Shown here: piece after piece, positions 47,216-58,018 of the stretch
Position numbering within the stretch: position 1 is the stretch's first letter
Layout of the letters: the number at the start of each line of letters is the position of its first letter
Assembly (NCBI GenBank): GCA_027486405.1
Contig: JAIXPD010000025.1
Location: forward strand, 1-64,000
Source of the DNA: Azospirillum sp.
Lineage (GTDB): Bacteria; Pseudomonadota; Alphaproteobacteria; Azospirillales; Azospirillaceae
Reading direction: 5' to 3'
Length of the DNA stretch: 64,000 nt
Made by a program: the position numbers and the translations under genes
Notes under the pieces: generated by a model
Told to the model about the DNA's origin: nothing
Database searches by the model: none
The model's input: the letters and a program-made list of their open reading frames with translations, nothing else

Positions 47216-48742
47216 TCAACGATCCCCCTCTGCGGACTCACTCCGGTTGTTCTGGCGGGCGTGGCGCAGCGCCCAAAACACCAGGATCGTCAGGAGGCCG
47301 AGGAGCAGGGCGGCCGCGCCGAGGACCGTTTGGTGGGCGCTGGAAAAGGCGCGCGTCGCCGTCGCGACGATGGCCTCCCCCTCCGCGCCGCCAATCGCCT
47401 GAGCGGCGGTCATCGCGTCGTTGATTGAATTCGCCGCTGTCGCTGGAACGGAGCCAAGGACACCCATCGCGCCCGTAAAGTGGGCGTGATACGCGGCCCC
47501 CAGCAACACCCCGAAAAAGGTGATCCCAAGCCCAGCGCCAAGTTCATAGCCGGTCGCCTCAAGGGAACCGGCGGCCCCCGCCTTGTCGGTGGGCGCGCTG
47601 CTCATGATGGCGACGGACGAGGCCAGCAGGCCGCAGCCCAACGCCGTCCCAAGCAGGCCAAGCAACGCGGCGGCGACGAGGGGGGAGGCGTCGACGCTCA
47701 CGCGCCCAAGCAGGAAGAAGGACGCCGCCGCCGCGCCCATGCTGGCCGTCGCGACCGCGCGCAGGCCGAAACGTTCGGTGAGCATCCCGGACAAGGGGCT
47801 GACAGCGGCGGATGCGGCGGCCAGCGGCAGCATGAACAGCCCCGCTTCCAGCGGCGTCTTGCCGAAGACATATTGAAGCTCCTGCGCCAGGACCAGCTCA
47901 AAGCCCGCCATCGCGCCGGACGCGACGAAGGCCATCAGCAGGCCGACGCTGAAGACGGGCGCGGCGAACAGCGACAGATCCAGCATCGGTGTGGCCGACA
48001 CCCGTTGAATCCGGGCGAACCAAACGAGCATGCCAACGCCGAGAAGCAGCGTCAGCGTCCCGAAGGCCCCTTCGCCGGTCGGCATGAAGCCCGATTTGAT
48101 GGCGTAGGCGGTGGCGATCAAGCCGACGATGAGGATCAACGCCTGTCGGATGTTCCAAGGTCCCAGCGGTTTGGACGGCTGACGGGGCAGGACGAACCAG
48201 GCGGTCGGCAGGACCACCAGCATGACCGGCAGGTTGATGAGGAAAACCGACCCCCACCAGAAATGTTCCAGCAGGGCACCCCCGGCGACTGGCCCCAAAG
48301 CCGCGCCAACCGACGCGACGGCGCTCCAGACGCCAAGGCCCAAGGCGCGCTCCCGTTCATCCTCGAAGCTCTGGCGGATCAGCGCCAGAATCGAGGGCAT
48401 GATCATCGACCCGCCAACCGCCATCAGGGCGCGGGCGGCGATGAGAACCAAAGGCGTGGGCGAGAAGGCGGCCATCACCGAGGCGATGGTGAAGATGGAC
48501 AACCCGATCAGCATCATCGGGCGATGGCCGACGCGGTCGGCCAACGTGCCCATCGGCACCAGAAGCCCGGCCATCATCAGCGAATAGATGTCGATGATCC
48601 AGAGCACTTCGGTCCCGGACGCGCCAAGCCCGGCGGTCAGCGAGGGGACGGCGATGTGCAGAATCGTCATGTCGATGACGATTGGAATGAAGGCGAGAAT
48701 GACGGTGGCGAGAACCAGCCATCGGTTTGACTGCAGATGCAC
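47216..48742 (-). CDS. MFS multidrug efflux transporter, SmvA/QacA type
   Basis: A 508-residue permease with 14 predicted segments (DHA2 family). The antiporter motif A is LADRVGHRPMML, motif C is LGVWSAVASVGAALGPVAGGALLEHFWWGSVF, and motif D1 is IDMTILHIAVPSLTAGL. It is similar to SmvA/QacA, which export quaternary ammonium compounds, biguanides and dyes; the substrate here is inferred only. It is divergent from a TetR regulator, with the operator at 48794-48811. Confidence 0.88.
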   Translation of the reverse strand: MHLQSNRWLVLATVILAFIPIVIDMTILHIAVPSLTAGLGASGTEVLWIIDIYSLMMAGLLVPMGTLADRVGHRPMMLIGLSIFTIASVMAAFSPTPLVLIAARALMAVGGSMIMPSILALIRQSFEDERERALGLGVWSAVASVGAALGPVAGGALLEHFWWGSVFLINLPVMLVVLPTAWFVLPRQPSKPLGPWNIRQALILIVGLIATAYAIKSGFMPTGEGAFGTLTLLLGVGMLVWFARIQRVSATPMLDLSLFAAPVFSVGLLMAFVASGAMAGFELVLAQELQYVFGKTPLEAGLFMLPLAAASAAVSPLSGMLTERFGLRAVATASMGAAAASFFLLGRVSVDASPLVAAALLGLLGTALGCGLLASSVAIMSSAPTDKAGAAGSLEATGYELGAGLGITFFGVLLGAAYHAHFTGAMGVLGSVPATAANSINDAMTAAQAIGGAEGEAIVATATRAFSSAHQTVLGAAALLLGLLTILVFWALRHARQNNRSESAEGDR

Positions 48743-48793
48743 GATACACTCCTTGTGGGGCGTTCACAGGCCCCAACACAGGGGCTATATATA

Positions 48794-48811
48794 AATCCGT
48801 CCGGACGGATT
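48794..48811. promoter_or_regulatory. TetR operator, perfect 18-bp palindrome
   Basis: AATCCGTCCGGACGGATT is a perfect palindrome in the 86-base gap between the divergent MFS and TetR genes. It overlaps an AT-rich stretch (ATATATAAATC) suited to a promoter. It is the likely binding site of the TetR protein, controlling both genes. Confidence 0.8.
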
Positions 48812-48828
48812 GAAAAGAGGGGATCCGA

Positions 48829-49413
48829 GTGGGAAGACGTCAGTCGATTGATCGCGACAGCGTTCTGGACGCCGCCGAACGGGTTGTGGCGCGGGACGGG
48901 GCGCTGGCCCTCACCCTGGACGCCGTCGCCACGGAGGCGGGCGTCAGCAAAGGCGGCGTGCAATATTGCTACACCACGAAAGACGCGCTGATCGAGGCGA
49001 TGGTCGATCGGGTCATGACGAGCTACGACGACAGCGTGAAACGCTACATGGCGGCCCATTCGGGCGAGCCGTCGGCCCGCGTTCTGGCGCATGTCGAGGC
49101 CACGCGGGCCGAAGACGTTGCCAGCGGTGCCCGATCCTCCGCGCTGCTGGCGTCGCTGGTCCGCGCGCCCGACTATCAGCGCGCGATCAAACAGGGGTAT
49201 CGGGAGATCTTTGACGGCGTTGACGCCGGTTCCAACGCGGATTCCGGCACCAATGCCAGCGCCAGGGACCGGGCGCTCATCGCGATGCTGGCCGCCGAGG
49301 GCGCGTTCCTGTTGCGCGGCCTGGGCCTGCACGACATCGGCGAACAGGAGTGGGAGCGGGTCTTCGCCGCGATCCGCACACTCGTCACGGACGCGCCCGC
49401 GCCGACCGAATAA
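48829..49413 (+). CDS. TetR-family repressor
   Basis: A 194-residue regulator. The N-terminal helix-turn-helix (SVLDAAERVVARDGALALTLDAVATEAGVSKGGVQYCYTTKDALIEAMVDR) is typical, and the ligand domain is Ala-rich. The start is GTG 48829 with GAGGGGATC upstream. It probably represses the divergent MFS gene and itself, in the manner of SmvR-SmvA; drug binding would release it. Confidence 0.9.
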   Translation: MGRRQSIDRDSVLDAAERVVARDGALALTLDAVATEAGVSKGGVQYCYTTKDALIEAMVDRVMTSYDDSVKRYMAAHSGEPSARVLAHVEATRAEDVASGARSSALLASLVRAPDYQRAIKQGYREIFDGVDAGSNADSGTNASARDRALIAMLAAEGAFLLRGLGLHDIGEQEWERVFAAIRTLVTDAPAPTE

Positions 49414-49425
49414 AACGGCGCGCCG

Positions 49426-49464
49426 GTCCGTCACACCCCCCGCCATGCGGGAGGTGTGACGGAC
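49426..49464. terminator. Large hairpin between convergent tetR and carA
   Basis: GTCCGTCACACC (49426-49437) pairs perfectly with GGTGTGACGGAC (49453-49464), with more C/G pairs inside. It lies between the two convergent stop codons. There is no T-run, so termination is plausible rather than certain. Confidence 0.6.
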
Positions 49465-49470
49465 GGAGCG

Positions 49471-50643
49471 TCAGGCCGCCGCCTTGTCGGCCATGAAGCC
49501 GACGAAGCGGTCGAACAGATAATGGCTGTCCTGCGGGCCGGGCGAGGCTTCCGGGTGGTACTGCACCGAGAAGACCGGCTTGCCGGTCAGGCGGATGCCC
49601 TCGTTGCTGCCGTCGAACAGGCTGACATGAGTGACTTCGGCGTCGGCGGGCAGCGATTCCGGTAGAACGACGAAGCCGTGGTTCTGGCTGGTGATCTCAA
49701 CCCGGCCCGAGGCCAAATCCTTGACCGGGTGGTTGGCCCCGCGATGGCCCAGCGGCATCTTGGCGGTCTTGGCCCCCAGCGCCAGCGACAGCATTTGGTG
49801 GCCCAGGCAAATGCCGAAGATCGGCAGGCCGGTGGCCAGCAGCGCCTGGATGGTCGGCACGGCGTAGACGCCGGTGGCGGCGGGGTCGCCGGGGCCGTTC
49901 GACAGGAACACGCCGTCGGGCTTGTGACGCAGCACGTCGTCGGCGCTGGCGGTCGCCGGGACCACCGTCACCTTGCAGCCAGCGGCGGCGAGGCAGCGCA
50001 GGATGTTGCGCTTGGCCCCGTAATCGATGGCGACGACGTGGAATTTCGGATCCGTCTGGGTGGCGTAGCCGCCGGAGATGCTCCAGGCCGCCTCGTCCCA
50101 GCCATAGGTCTGGCGGCAGGACACGTCCTTGGCCAAATCCATGCCCTCCAGGCCGGGCCAGTTTTTGGCCTTGGCGACCAGCGCGTCGAGGTCGAACACC
50201 CCGTCCGGCGCGTGGGCGACGACGCCGTTGGGCGCGCCCTGGTCGCGGATGCGGCGGGTCAGGCGGCGGGTGTCGATGCCGCTCAGGCCGATCAGGTTGT
50301 TTTTCTTCAACCAGCCGTCCAGATGGTCGTTGGCGCGCCAGTTCGACGGGTCGGTGATGTCGGCGCGCAGGATCAGGCCCCGCGCCGCCGGAGTCACCGT
50401 CTCGATGTCTTCGGCGTTGGTGCCGGTGTTGCCGATGTGCGGGAAGGTGAAGGTGATGATCTGCCCGGCGTAGCTGGGGTCGGTCAGGATTTCCTGATAA
50501 CCGGTCATCGAGGTGTTGAAGCACACCTCGCCCACCGAATCCCCGACGGCCCCGATGCCTCGGCCACGGAACACGGTGCCGTCAGCCAGAACCAGCACGC
50601 CGGTGTGAACGGCCTTGTCGGAGGGGGGAGAGGCGAGAGTCAT
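49471..50643 (-). CDS. carA: Carbamoyl-phosphate synthase small subunit
   Basis: A 390-residue glutaminase subunit. The start MTLASPPSDKAVHTGVLVLADG leads into GEVCFNTSMTGYQEILTDPSYAGQI, and the class I glutamine amidotransferase domain has VVAIDYGAKRNILRCLAAAGC, FLSNGPGDPAA, the nucleophile Cys in PIFGICLGHQMLSLALGAKT, and FSVQYHPEASPGPQDSHYLF (His-x-Glu). With CarB it makes carbamoyl phosphate for PyrB and Arg synthesis. carB is not in the window. It is divergent from yqeY. Confidence 0.96.
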   Translation of the reverse strand: MTLASPPSDKAVHTGVLVLADGTVFRGRGIGAVGDSVGEVCFNTSMTGYQEILTDPSYAGQIITFTFPHIGNTGTNAEDIETVTPAARGLILRADITDPSNWRANDHLDGWLKKNNLIGLSGIDTRRLTRRIRDQGAPNGVVAHAPDGVFDLDALVAKAKNWPGLEGMDLAKDVSCRQTYGWDEAAWSISGGYATQTDPKFHVVAIDYGAKRNILRCLAAAGCKVTVVPATASADDVLRHKPDGVFLSNGPGDPAATGVYAVPTIQALLATGLPIFGICLGHQMLSLALGAKTAKMPLGHRGANHPVKDLASGRVEITSQNHGFVVLPESLPADAEVTHVSLFDGSNEGIRLTGKPVFSVQYHPEASPGPQDSHYLFDRFVGFMADKAAA

Positions 50644-51086
50644 TCCGTTGGACCTTCCAAAAACCGCGACCGTCGACGGATCGACCAAAACGGATCGACC
50701 AGATGGGGCGGGCGGAACGGCGACGGTCTGGCGTCCCACCGGGCGCGCGCGCAGACCCGCTCGCACCCCATCCCCGCCAAACAGTCGGGCGGTGATGGGA
50801 TCGAGTGGGCGGGTCAGGGCAAGCCGGACATCGTATAGGACGAATGGCCGACCGATTTCCAGCAATAGCTTTGCAGGGCGGCGTTGCGGTTGTGCTTTCC
50901 CCCGCAAATCTGTGAACCTGGCCAGTCGCCCGACCCAGCCAATCGGCAGGCGGGAGTCGCGCATGGGCGGCCGCCGCACTATATAAGGCGTGACCTTTGA
51001 TGGGCGATTGCCGATAGTCGCCCGCCGCCGATGGCCCGCCGCTGATGGCCCCAGGTGCCGTCGGCCAGACGATGAGGAACAGGAAC
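50644..51086. other. Intergenic region between carA and yqeY
   Basis: The 443-base gap between divergent carA and yqeY has no gene I can support. It should hold both promoters. CTATATAA at about 50978-50985 could be a -10 for yqeY. A short direct repeat GGATCGACCA occurs at about 50677-50700. Confidence 0.4.
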
Positions 51087-51545
51087 ATGCTGCGCACCCG
51101 GTTGAACGATGCCTTGAAGGAGTCCATGCGCGCCAAGGACGCGCGCGCCGTCTCCACCCTCCGCATGGTCCTGGCGGGCCTGAAGGACCGGGACATCGCC
51201 GCCCGCACGCGCGGCGTCACCGACGGCATCGACGATGGCGAGGTCATGTCGATGCTGCAAACCCTCATCAAGCAGCGCAACGAATCGGCGACGATGTACG
51301 ATCAGGGCGGCCGCCCCGAACTCGCCCAGCAGGAGCGGGAGGAGATCGCCGTCATCGAACGCTTCCTGCCCAAGCAATTGTCGGAGGAGGAGGTCAACGC
51401 CGCCATCGCCGCCATCGTGGCGGAGTTGGGGGCCACCTCGATCAAGGACATGGGCAAGGTGATGGCGGAGTTGAAGACCCGGCACGCGGGCGAGATGGAT
51501 TTCGCCAAGGCCGGGCCGCTGGTCAAGCAACGTCTGTCGGCGTGA
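51087..51545 (+). CDS. GatB/YqeY domain protein
   Basis: A 152-residue YqeY-type protein: MLRTRLNDALKESMRAKDARAVSTLRMVLAGLKDRDIA, VMSMLQTLIKQRNESATMY, AVIERFLPKQLSEEEV and IKDMGKVMAELKTRHAGEMDF. It is homologous to the tRNA-binding tail of GatB; the function is unknown. ATG 51087 follows GAGGAACAGG; ATG 51072 is possible too. It sits upstream of dnaG, as in the usual yqeY-dnaG-rpoD cluster. Confidence 0.9.
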   Translation: MLRTRLNDALKESMRAKDARAVSTLRMVLAGLKDRDIAARTRGVTDGIDDGEVMSMLQTLIKQRNESATMYDQGGRPELAQQEREEIAVIERFLPKQLSEEEVNAAIAAIVAELGATSIKDMGKVMAELKTRHAGEMDFAKAGPLVKQRLSA

Positions 51546-51656
51546 TGTGAGACCGCCCGTTGCCGGGAGGTTCCGCGCACCGGGTCGCCGCCGCCGCTGA
51601 TGCGGCGCGCGGCGATCCGCGTTACGCTGCCCCCGCATGATCCGGTGATGTGACCC

Positions 51657-54503
51657 ATGGCCTTCCCCCCCCAATTCCTGGAAGAGCTTCGCAACCGGCT
51701 GGCCCTGTCGGACGTGGTGTCCAAACGGCTGCGCCTGATTCGCGCCGGTCGGGAGTTCAAGGCCCCGTGCCCCTTCCACAATGAAAAATCCCCCTCCTTC
51801 TACGTCAACGACCAGAAGGGGTTCTTCCATTGTCTGGCGGCGGAAACCCGTGTGCTGCTGCGCGACGGGGAACGGGCGATTGCCGATTTGGCCGGAACGA
51901 CGCAAACGGTGCTGACACGCGGCGGTGTCTGGGTTCCGGCGGAGTTCCAGTCCTATGGCGTCCAAAAACTTCACCGCATCACGCTGACGCGCAACGGCCA
52001 GACGAAAATTCTTCACGCCACCGCCGGGCATCGCTGGTTTGTGCGTGGGGCGCAAGGCGATGTGCTGACCACCGCGTTGCGGCCGGGGCATCGACTTGAG
52101 GCGGTTCTTCCCGAAGCGCGTCAGGATTGGACCCTGGATCCCGATGGTGTTGCCCACGGCGTGGTGTTTGGCGACGGATCGGTCGATAAGGGCGGTTACG
52201 GTCACGTTCACCTGCATGGCGACAAGGACCGCGTGCTGGCGGAATGGTTTCCCAACCAATCGCCGCAGCCCCGCCTGACGGAGACTGGAAAACCCTATCT
52301 GCGGATTTATGGCGGAAAATCCTTCGGCCACATGAAGGCTGTTCCATCTCTGGACAGCGATGACTCCTATCTGTTGGGATTCTTGGCTGGATACATCGCT
52401 GCCGATGGTCATGTGGCCAAAGATGGAACGGTGATGCTGCACAGCGCCAACCGGGCGCATCTGGAATGGGTGCGCACCGCCGCCTTGCGACTGGGCATCG
52501 GCACCTATGGCATCACGATGGCGACGCGCCAAGGTTTGGCGGCGGAGATGCGGGACATTTTCCGCGTCCATTTTGTGCCGTCCACGCTGCACCCGGCCCT
52601 GTTTTTGGGCGAAACCGCGCGCCAGCGGTTCGAAGCCGCCGACAAATCCTTTGGACGGCTGCGTTGGGTGGTGGAGTCGGTTGAGGAGACGGAGCGGGAG
52701 GAAGAGGTCTTTTGCGCCAGCGTGCCGGGTGAACACGCCTTTGCGTTGGAAGACAACATCCTCACCGGAAACTGCTTTGGTTGCGGGGCGCACGGCGACG
52801 TCATCGGCTTTGTCATGCGCCACGACAACCTCGCCTTTCCCGAGGCGGTGGAGCATCTGGCGGGTGAGGCCGGGTTGCCGGTTCCGCGCCCGACGGAGGA
52901 GGACCGGCACCATTACGAACGCCGCAAGACCCTGCATGATCTGGTCGAGCAGGCGGCGCGCTGGTTCGAACAGCAATTGCAGAGCGGGGCCGGGCGGGCC
53001 GGGTTGGAGTATCTGCGGCGGCGTGGGTTGGATGGCGAGGCGCTGGCGCGCTTCCGGCTGGGCTTCGCCCCCGGCGATTCCGGCGCGTTGCGCCAGCATC
53101 TGCTGCGGCTGAAGTTCGACGAGGAGGACATGGTCACGGCGGGGCTGCTGAAGCGGCCCGACGATGGCCGCACCGCCTACAGCTTCTTCCGCAACCGCGT
53201 GATGTTCCCCGTCACCGACCGGCGCGGGCAGGTCGTCGCCTTTGGCGGGCGCATTCTGGAGGGCGACGGGCCGAAATACGTCAACACGCCCGACACGCCG
53301 CTGTTCCACAAGGGAACGCTGCTCTATGGCCTGTCGCGCGCCCGGCAGGCGGCGGCGGATGGCAAGCCGGTGATCGTCGCCGAAGGCTATATGGACGTCA
53401 TCGCCCTGGTGCGCGCCGGGTTCGAGGGCGCGGTGGCCCCGCTGGGCACAGCCTTGACCGAAACCCAGGTGCAGGAGCTGTGGAAGCTGATCCCGGCGTC
53501 GGAAAAGATCCCCCACCTCTGTTTTGACGGCGACAACGCCGGGCGGCGCGCGGCGTGGCGGGCGGTGGAGCGCATTCTGCCCCATCTGGCCCCCGGCCAA
53601 TCGGCCCGCGTCGTCTTCATGCCGGAGGGTGAGGACCCCGACAGCCTGATCCGCGCCCATGGGCCAAAGGCGATGACCGGGCTGTTGGAGCAGGCGATTC
53701 CGCTCTCCGACGCGCTGTGGCGGATGGAGACGGAGGGGCGTCCCACCGACACGCCGGAAGCCAAGGCGGCGGTCAAGGCGGCGCTGGAGGCGCGCGTGGC
53801 CACCATCGCCGACCGCGACGTTCAGGGCTTTTACCGCACCGAAATGCGCCGCCGGGTGGACGAGGCCTTTGCTCCACCCGCGCGCGACCGGGGCGGGCGC
53901 GGTCCCTGGGTTCCGGGCCGCCGTCCGGGCGAACCGCCGCGCCGCCATGTGCCGGGCACGCCGGGGCGCTTGACCGCCAAGCCGATCGGGCAGGGGCGGG
54001 CCAGCGTGGCCCGGCTGGGGGCGGTGCGCGAACGGATTCTGCTTGCCACCCTCATCAATCACCCGGAACTGTTCGGCGAGGTCGGGGAATCGCTGGGTCT
54101 GTTGCCGTTGGGCGACCCTGAGATGGAAAAATTGCGCTGGGCGGTGCAGGAATGCCTGTCGGACGACCGCAACCGCGACTCGGGACTTGACGCGGCTGCC
54201 CTTTGTCGCCACTTGTCTTCCGCTGGTCAGGAGGAGCTGGTCAGCGCGTTGCTGAGTGAATCGACCTACGTTCACGCCGCCTTCGCCCGCCCGGACGCCT
54301 CGACCGACGAGGCGCGGAAGGGCTGGTGGCCGACGTGGCAGCATCTGCTTCACCGGCGGATGCTCGACGATCTCAGGGAGGCCAAGGCGGCTCTGACCCG
54401 TGACAACAGCGAGGCCAACCTCGCGCGGGTCGTGGCGCTTCAACAGGAGGTCATCAAGTCCGCGATGGGAATGACGGATGGCGATGATTCGGACGATCTC
54501 TGA
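51657..54503 (+). CDS. dnaG: DNA primase DnaG with in-frame intein
   Basis: A 948-residue precursor; residues 59-372 are an intein (next entry), leaving a normal 634-residue primase. The CHC2-type zinc finger is split: Cys38-x2-His41 is in the first extein, and after splicing Cys373 and Cys376 (CFGCGAHGDVIGFVM) complete it. The primase core follows (RMFPVTD-like FRNRVMFPVTDRRGQVVAFGGRIL, KYVNTPDTPLFHKG), then Toprim VIVAEGYMDVIALVRAGFEGAVAPLGTA and LCFDGDNAGRRAAWRA, and a DnaB-interacting C-terminal region. It makes replication primers. If the intein does not splice, the zinc finger is broken. Confidence 0.95.
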   Translation: MAFPPQFLEELRNRLALSDVVSKRLRLIRAGREFKAPCPFHNEKSPSFYVNDQKGFFHCLAAETRVLLRDGERAIADLAGTTQTVLTRGGVWVPAEFQSYGVQKLHRITLTRNGQTKILHATAGHRWFVRGAQGDVLTTALRPGHRLEAVLPEARQDWTLDPDGVAHGVVFGDGSVDKGGYGHVHLHGDKDRVLAEWFPNQSPQPRLTETGKPYLRIYGGKSFGHMKAVPSLDSDDSYLLGFLAGYIAADGHVAKDGTVMLHSANRAHLEWVRTAALRLGIGTYGITMATRQGLAAEMRDIFRVHFVPSTLHPALFLGETARQRFEAADKSFGRLRWVVESVEETEREEEVFCASVPGEHAFALEDNILTGNCFGCGAHGDVIGFVMRHDNLAFPEAVEHLAGEAGLPVPRPTEEDRHHYERRKTLHDLVEQAARWFEQQLQSGAGRAGLEYLRRRGLDGEALARFRLGFAPGDSGALRQHLLRLKFDEEDMVTAGLLKRPDDGRTAYSFFRNRVMFPVTDRRGQVVAFGGRILEGDGPKYVNTPDTPLFHKGTLLYGLSRARQAAADGKPVIVAEGYMDVIALVRAGFEGAVAPLGTALTETQVQELWKLIPASEKIPHLCFDGDNAGRRAAWRAVERILPHLAPGQSARVVFMPEGEDPDSLIRAHGPKAMTGLLEQAIPLSDALWRMETEGRPTDTPEAKAAVKAALEARVATIADRDVQGFYRTEMRRRVDEAFAPPARDRGGRGPWVPGRRPGEPPRRHVPGTPGRLTAKPIGQGRASVARLGAVRERILLATLINHPELFGEVGESLGLLPLGDPEMEKLRWAVQECLSDDRNRDSGLDAAALCRHLSSAGQEELVSALLSESTYVHAAFARPDASTDEARKGWWPTWQHLLHRRMLDDLREAKAALTRDNSEANLARVVALQQEVIKSAMGMTDGDDSDDL
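51831..52772 (+). mobile_element. Intein in DnaG with LAGLIDADG-type endonuclease motifs
   Basis: A 314-residue intein. Block A is CLAAETRVLLRDGERAIADL with Cys1; block B is ILHATAGHRWFV (T122-x2-H125 of the precursor); the endonuclease-type motifs are VAHGVVFGDGS (about 166-175) and LLGFLAGYIAADG (239-251); block F is VFCASVPGEHAFALEDNI; block G is LTGN followed by extein Cys+1. The terminal pair is Gly-Asn instead of the usual His-Asn. The flanks FFH and CFGCGAHGD rejoin to the standard primase sequence. The stretch is less GC-rich by eye than dnaG around it, consistent with acquisition by homing. Confidence 0.93.
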
Positions 54504-54639
54504 CCGCGCAGGCGGTCGTCGTCGGTTGGGCCGCAAGGCGGGTACAGAGCGTGTGGGTGGGGGCGGACGGTGCGGGCAACCGCGACCGGGCGTCCTCTTC
54601 GTATTTTTTTCACTGGGGTAATGCGGGGGCACCGATCGC

Positions 54640-56619
<1,980 letters not shown>

Positions 56620-56650
56620 CCGGACGGGCGCGGTTTTGCCGAGTTGGGAG

Positions 56651-56678
56651 CGGGGGCCTTGCGGCCCCCGTTTCCGTT
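56651..56678 (+). terminator. Terminator after rpoD
   Basis: CGGGGGCC and GGCCCCCG form a hairpin with a TTGC loop, followed by TTTCCGTTT, about 30 bases after the rpoD stop. Confidence 0.8.
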
Positions 56679-56754
56679 TGGGGCCGTGGTTCGACCGTGC
56701 GAACGAAGGGTTGCAAAACGCCCCGGCTTTGTCGCAAAGTGCCGCTCCCTGGAT

Positions 56755-56830
56755 GGGCCTGTAGTTCAGTGGTTAGAACGCGCCGCTCATAACGGTGTTG
56801 TCGTCGGTTCAAATCCGGCCAGGCCTACCA
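56755..56830 (+). tRNA. tRNA-Ile (anticodon CAT, lysidine type)
   Basis: A 76-nt cloverleaf with encoded CCA. Acceptor GGGCCTG pairs with CAGGCCT (one G-U), the D-arm is GTTC/GAAC, the anticodon loop is CTCATAA, and the T-arm is GTCGG-TTCAAAT-CCGGC. The GGGCCTGTAG start and CTCATAA loop are those of tRNA-Ile2, not of elongator Met, so C34 is expected to be modified by TilS (encoded at 12680-14047). Confidence 0.85.
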
Positions 56831-56861
56831 GGGATTCCAGAGGCGCGCCGCCATCCAAGCC

Positions 56862-57059
56862 TTGGCGTTGAACGCCGGAGGCGTGCCCCTGACCGTCAAC
56901 CGCCAGCATCGGCGTGGCGTGGAACAGCCCCGATCACCGCAGCATACCGCCATCCAGCGTCTGGCCGATCAGGGGATGTATTTGGCCAAACAGCAGGGGC
57001 GCAACCGGGTCACGTGCCTGAGCCCGGTGGTCGGCGACCGCATAACCAATAGGTCATGA
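56862..57059 (+). pseudogene. Remnant of a GGDEF diguanylate cyclase C-terminus
   Basis: The frame ending at 57059 encodes RLADQGMYLAKQQGRNRVTC, which matches the conserved end of GGDEF domains (ADxALYxAKxxGRNRV). Nothing upstream in the frame shows the GGDEF motif itself; about 65 codons are open and begin 32 bases after the tRNA. It is best read as a decayed gene fragment. The 318 bases between tRNA and the hydrolase contain nothing else I recognise. Confidence 0.55.
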
Positions 57060-57148
57060 AAATTCCTCAAGCGTTATTGTGTGGACACCGCCATCCGCTT
57101 CCGCCAAGTATTTCGGATGCGAAGCACTTGGCGGTAAGAGGCTGAACC

Positions 57149-58018
57149 ATGGTGGTTTCCGAACTGAGTCTGCCATCGTTGGACGGGCATTCCCTGGGCG
57201 TGACCCTGCGGGAACCGGCGCGGCGGGCGTTGGGGGTTGTGCTGCTTCACCCGGCGACGGCGGTGCCGGAACGGCTTTACGCCCCGATCGCCGACGCGCT
57301 GGCGGCGCGTGGCTTTGCCGTCGTCACCTATGATTATCGGGGGATCGGGCGGTCGCGCCCGCCGCGCCTGCGCGGCTTTTCGGCGACGATGCTGGACTGG
57401 GCCGATTTGGATGTGAACAGCGTCACGGATTGGGCGCGACGGCGCTGGCCGGACGCGCCGTTGCTGGCGTTGGGGCACAGCTTTGGCGGCCACGCCATTG
57501 GCCTGTGCGCGAGCAGCCGACACTTGACCGCCGCCGCGCTGGTCGCCTCGCACGCCGGGTGCCTGCGCTTCATCACCCCCGCCGTCGAACGCTGGCGCGC
57601 CACCGCCTTGCTGAAGCTGGTCTGCCCGCTGACCTCGGCGGTGTTGGGCTATGTGCCCAGCCGCCGGATCGGCATTGGCGAGGATTTGCCCGCCGGGGTC
57701 GCCCGCCAGTGGAGCCGTTGGACCAGCCTGCCACGCTATTTCTTCGACGATCCGGCGGTGGACGCCGCGCAACGCTTTGCCCGCGTGACCACCCCGCTGC
57801 TGATCCTGGGCTTTGACGATGACCCATGGGCCACCCCGCCGGGGATCGATCTGCTGGCCAGCCACTTCACCGCCGCCCGCATCGAGCGTCAACACCTGTC
57901 GGCCAAAGCGGTGGGCAGCGGCCCCATCGGTCATTTCGGTTTCTTCCGCCGTCCGCACGAGGCGACGCTGTGGCCAACCCTGCTTGACTGGCTGGAAGCC
58001 CGTGCGGTGGCGGCGTGA
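57149..58018 (+). CDS. Alpha/beta hydrolase
   Basis: A 289-residue alpha/beta hydrolase. The nucleophile elbow is GHSFGGHAIGLCA (Ser in G-H-S-F-G), the oxyanion region is VVLLHPATAVPERLYAPIADALAARGFAVVTYDYRGIGRSRPP, the acid lies near GFDDDPWATPPG, and the His is in GHFGFFRRPHEATLWP. It is similar to serine aminopeptidase-like/lysophospholipase enzymes; the substrate is unknown. The stop overlaps the GTG of a MarR-type regulator, so the pair is one operon. Confidence 0.82.
   Translation: MVVSELSLPSLDGHSLGVTLREPARRALGVVLLHPATAVPERLYAPIADALAARGFAVVTYDYRGIGRSRPPRLRGFSATMLDWADLDVNSVTDWARRRWPDAPLLALGHSFGGHAIGLCASSRHLTAAALVASHAGCLRFITPAVERWRATALLKLVCPLTSAVLGYVPSRRIGIGEDLPAGVARQWSRWTSLPRYFFDDPAVDAAQRFARVTTPLLILGFDDDPWATPPGIDLLASHFTAARIERQHLSAKAVGSGPIGHFGFFRRPHEATLWPTLLDWLEARAVAA

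Noticed and set aside
52466-52684. Separate small gene frames inside the intein
   Set aside because: They are in other frames; the intein frame is continuous with dnaG at both ends and holds all motifs.
56755-56830. The tRNA taken as elongator tRNA-Met because of its CAT anticodon
   Set aside because: The GGGCCTGTAG acceptor and CTCATAA loop fit the lysidine-type tRNA-Ile, and tilS is present.
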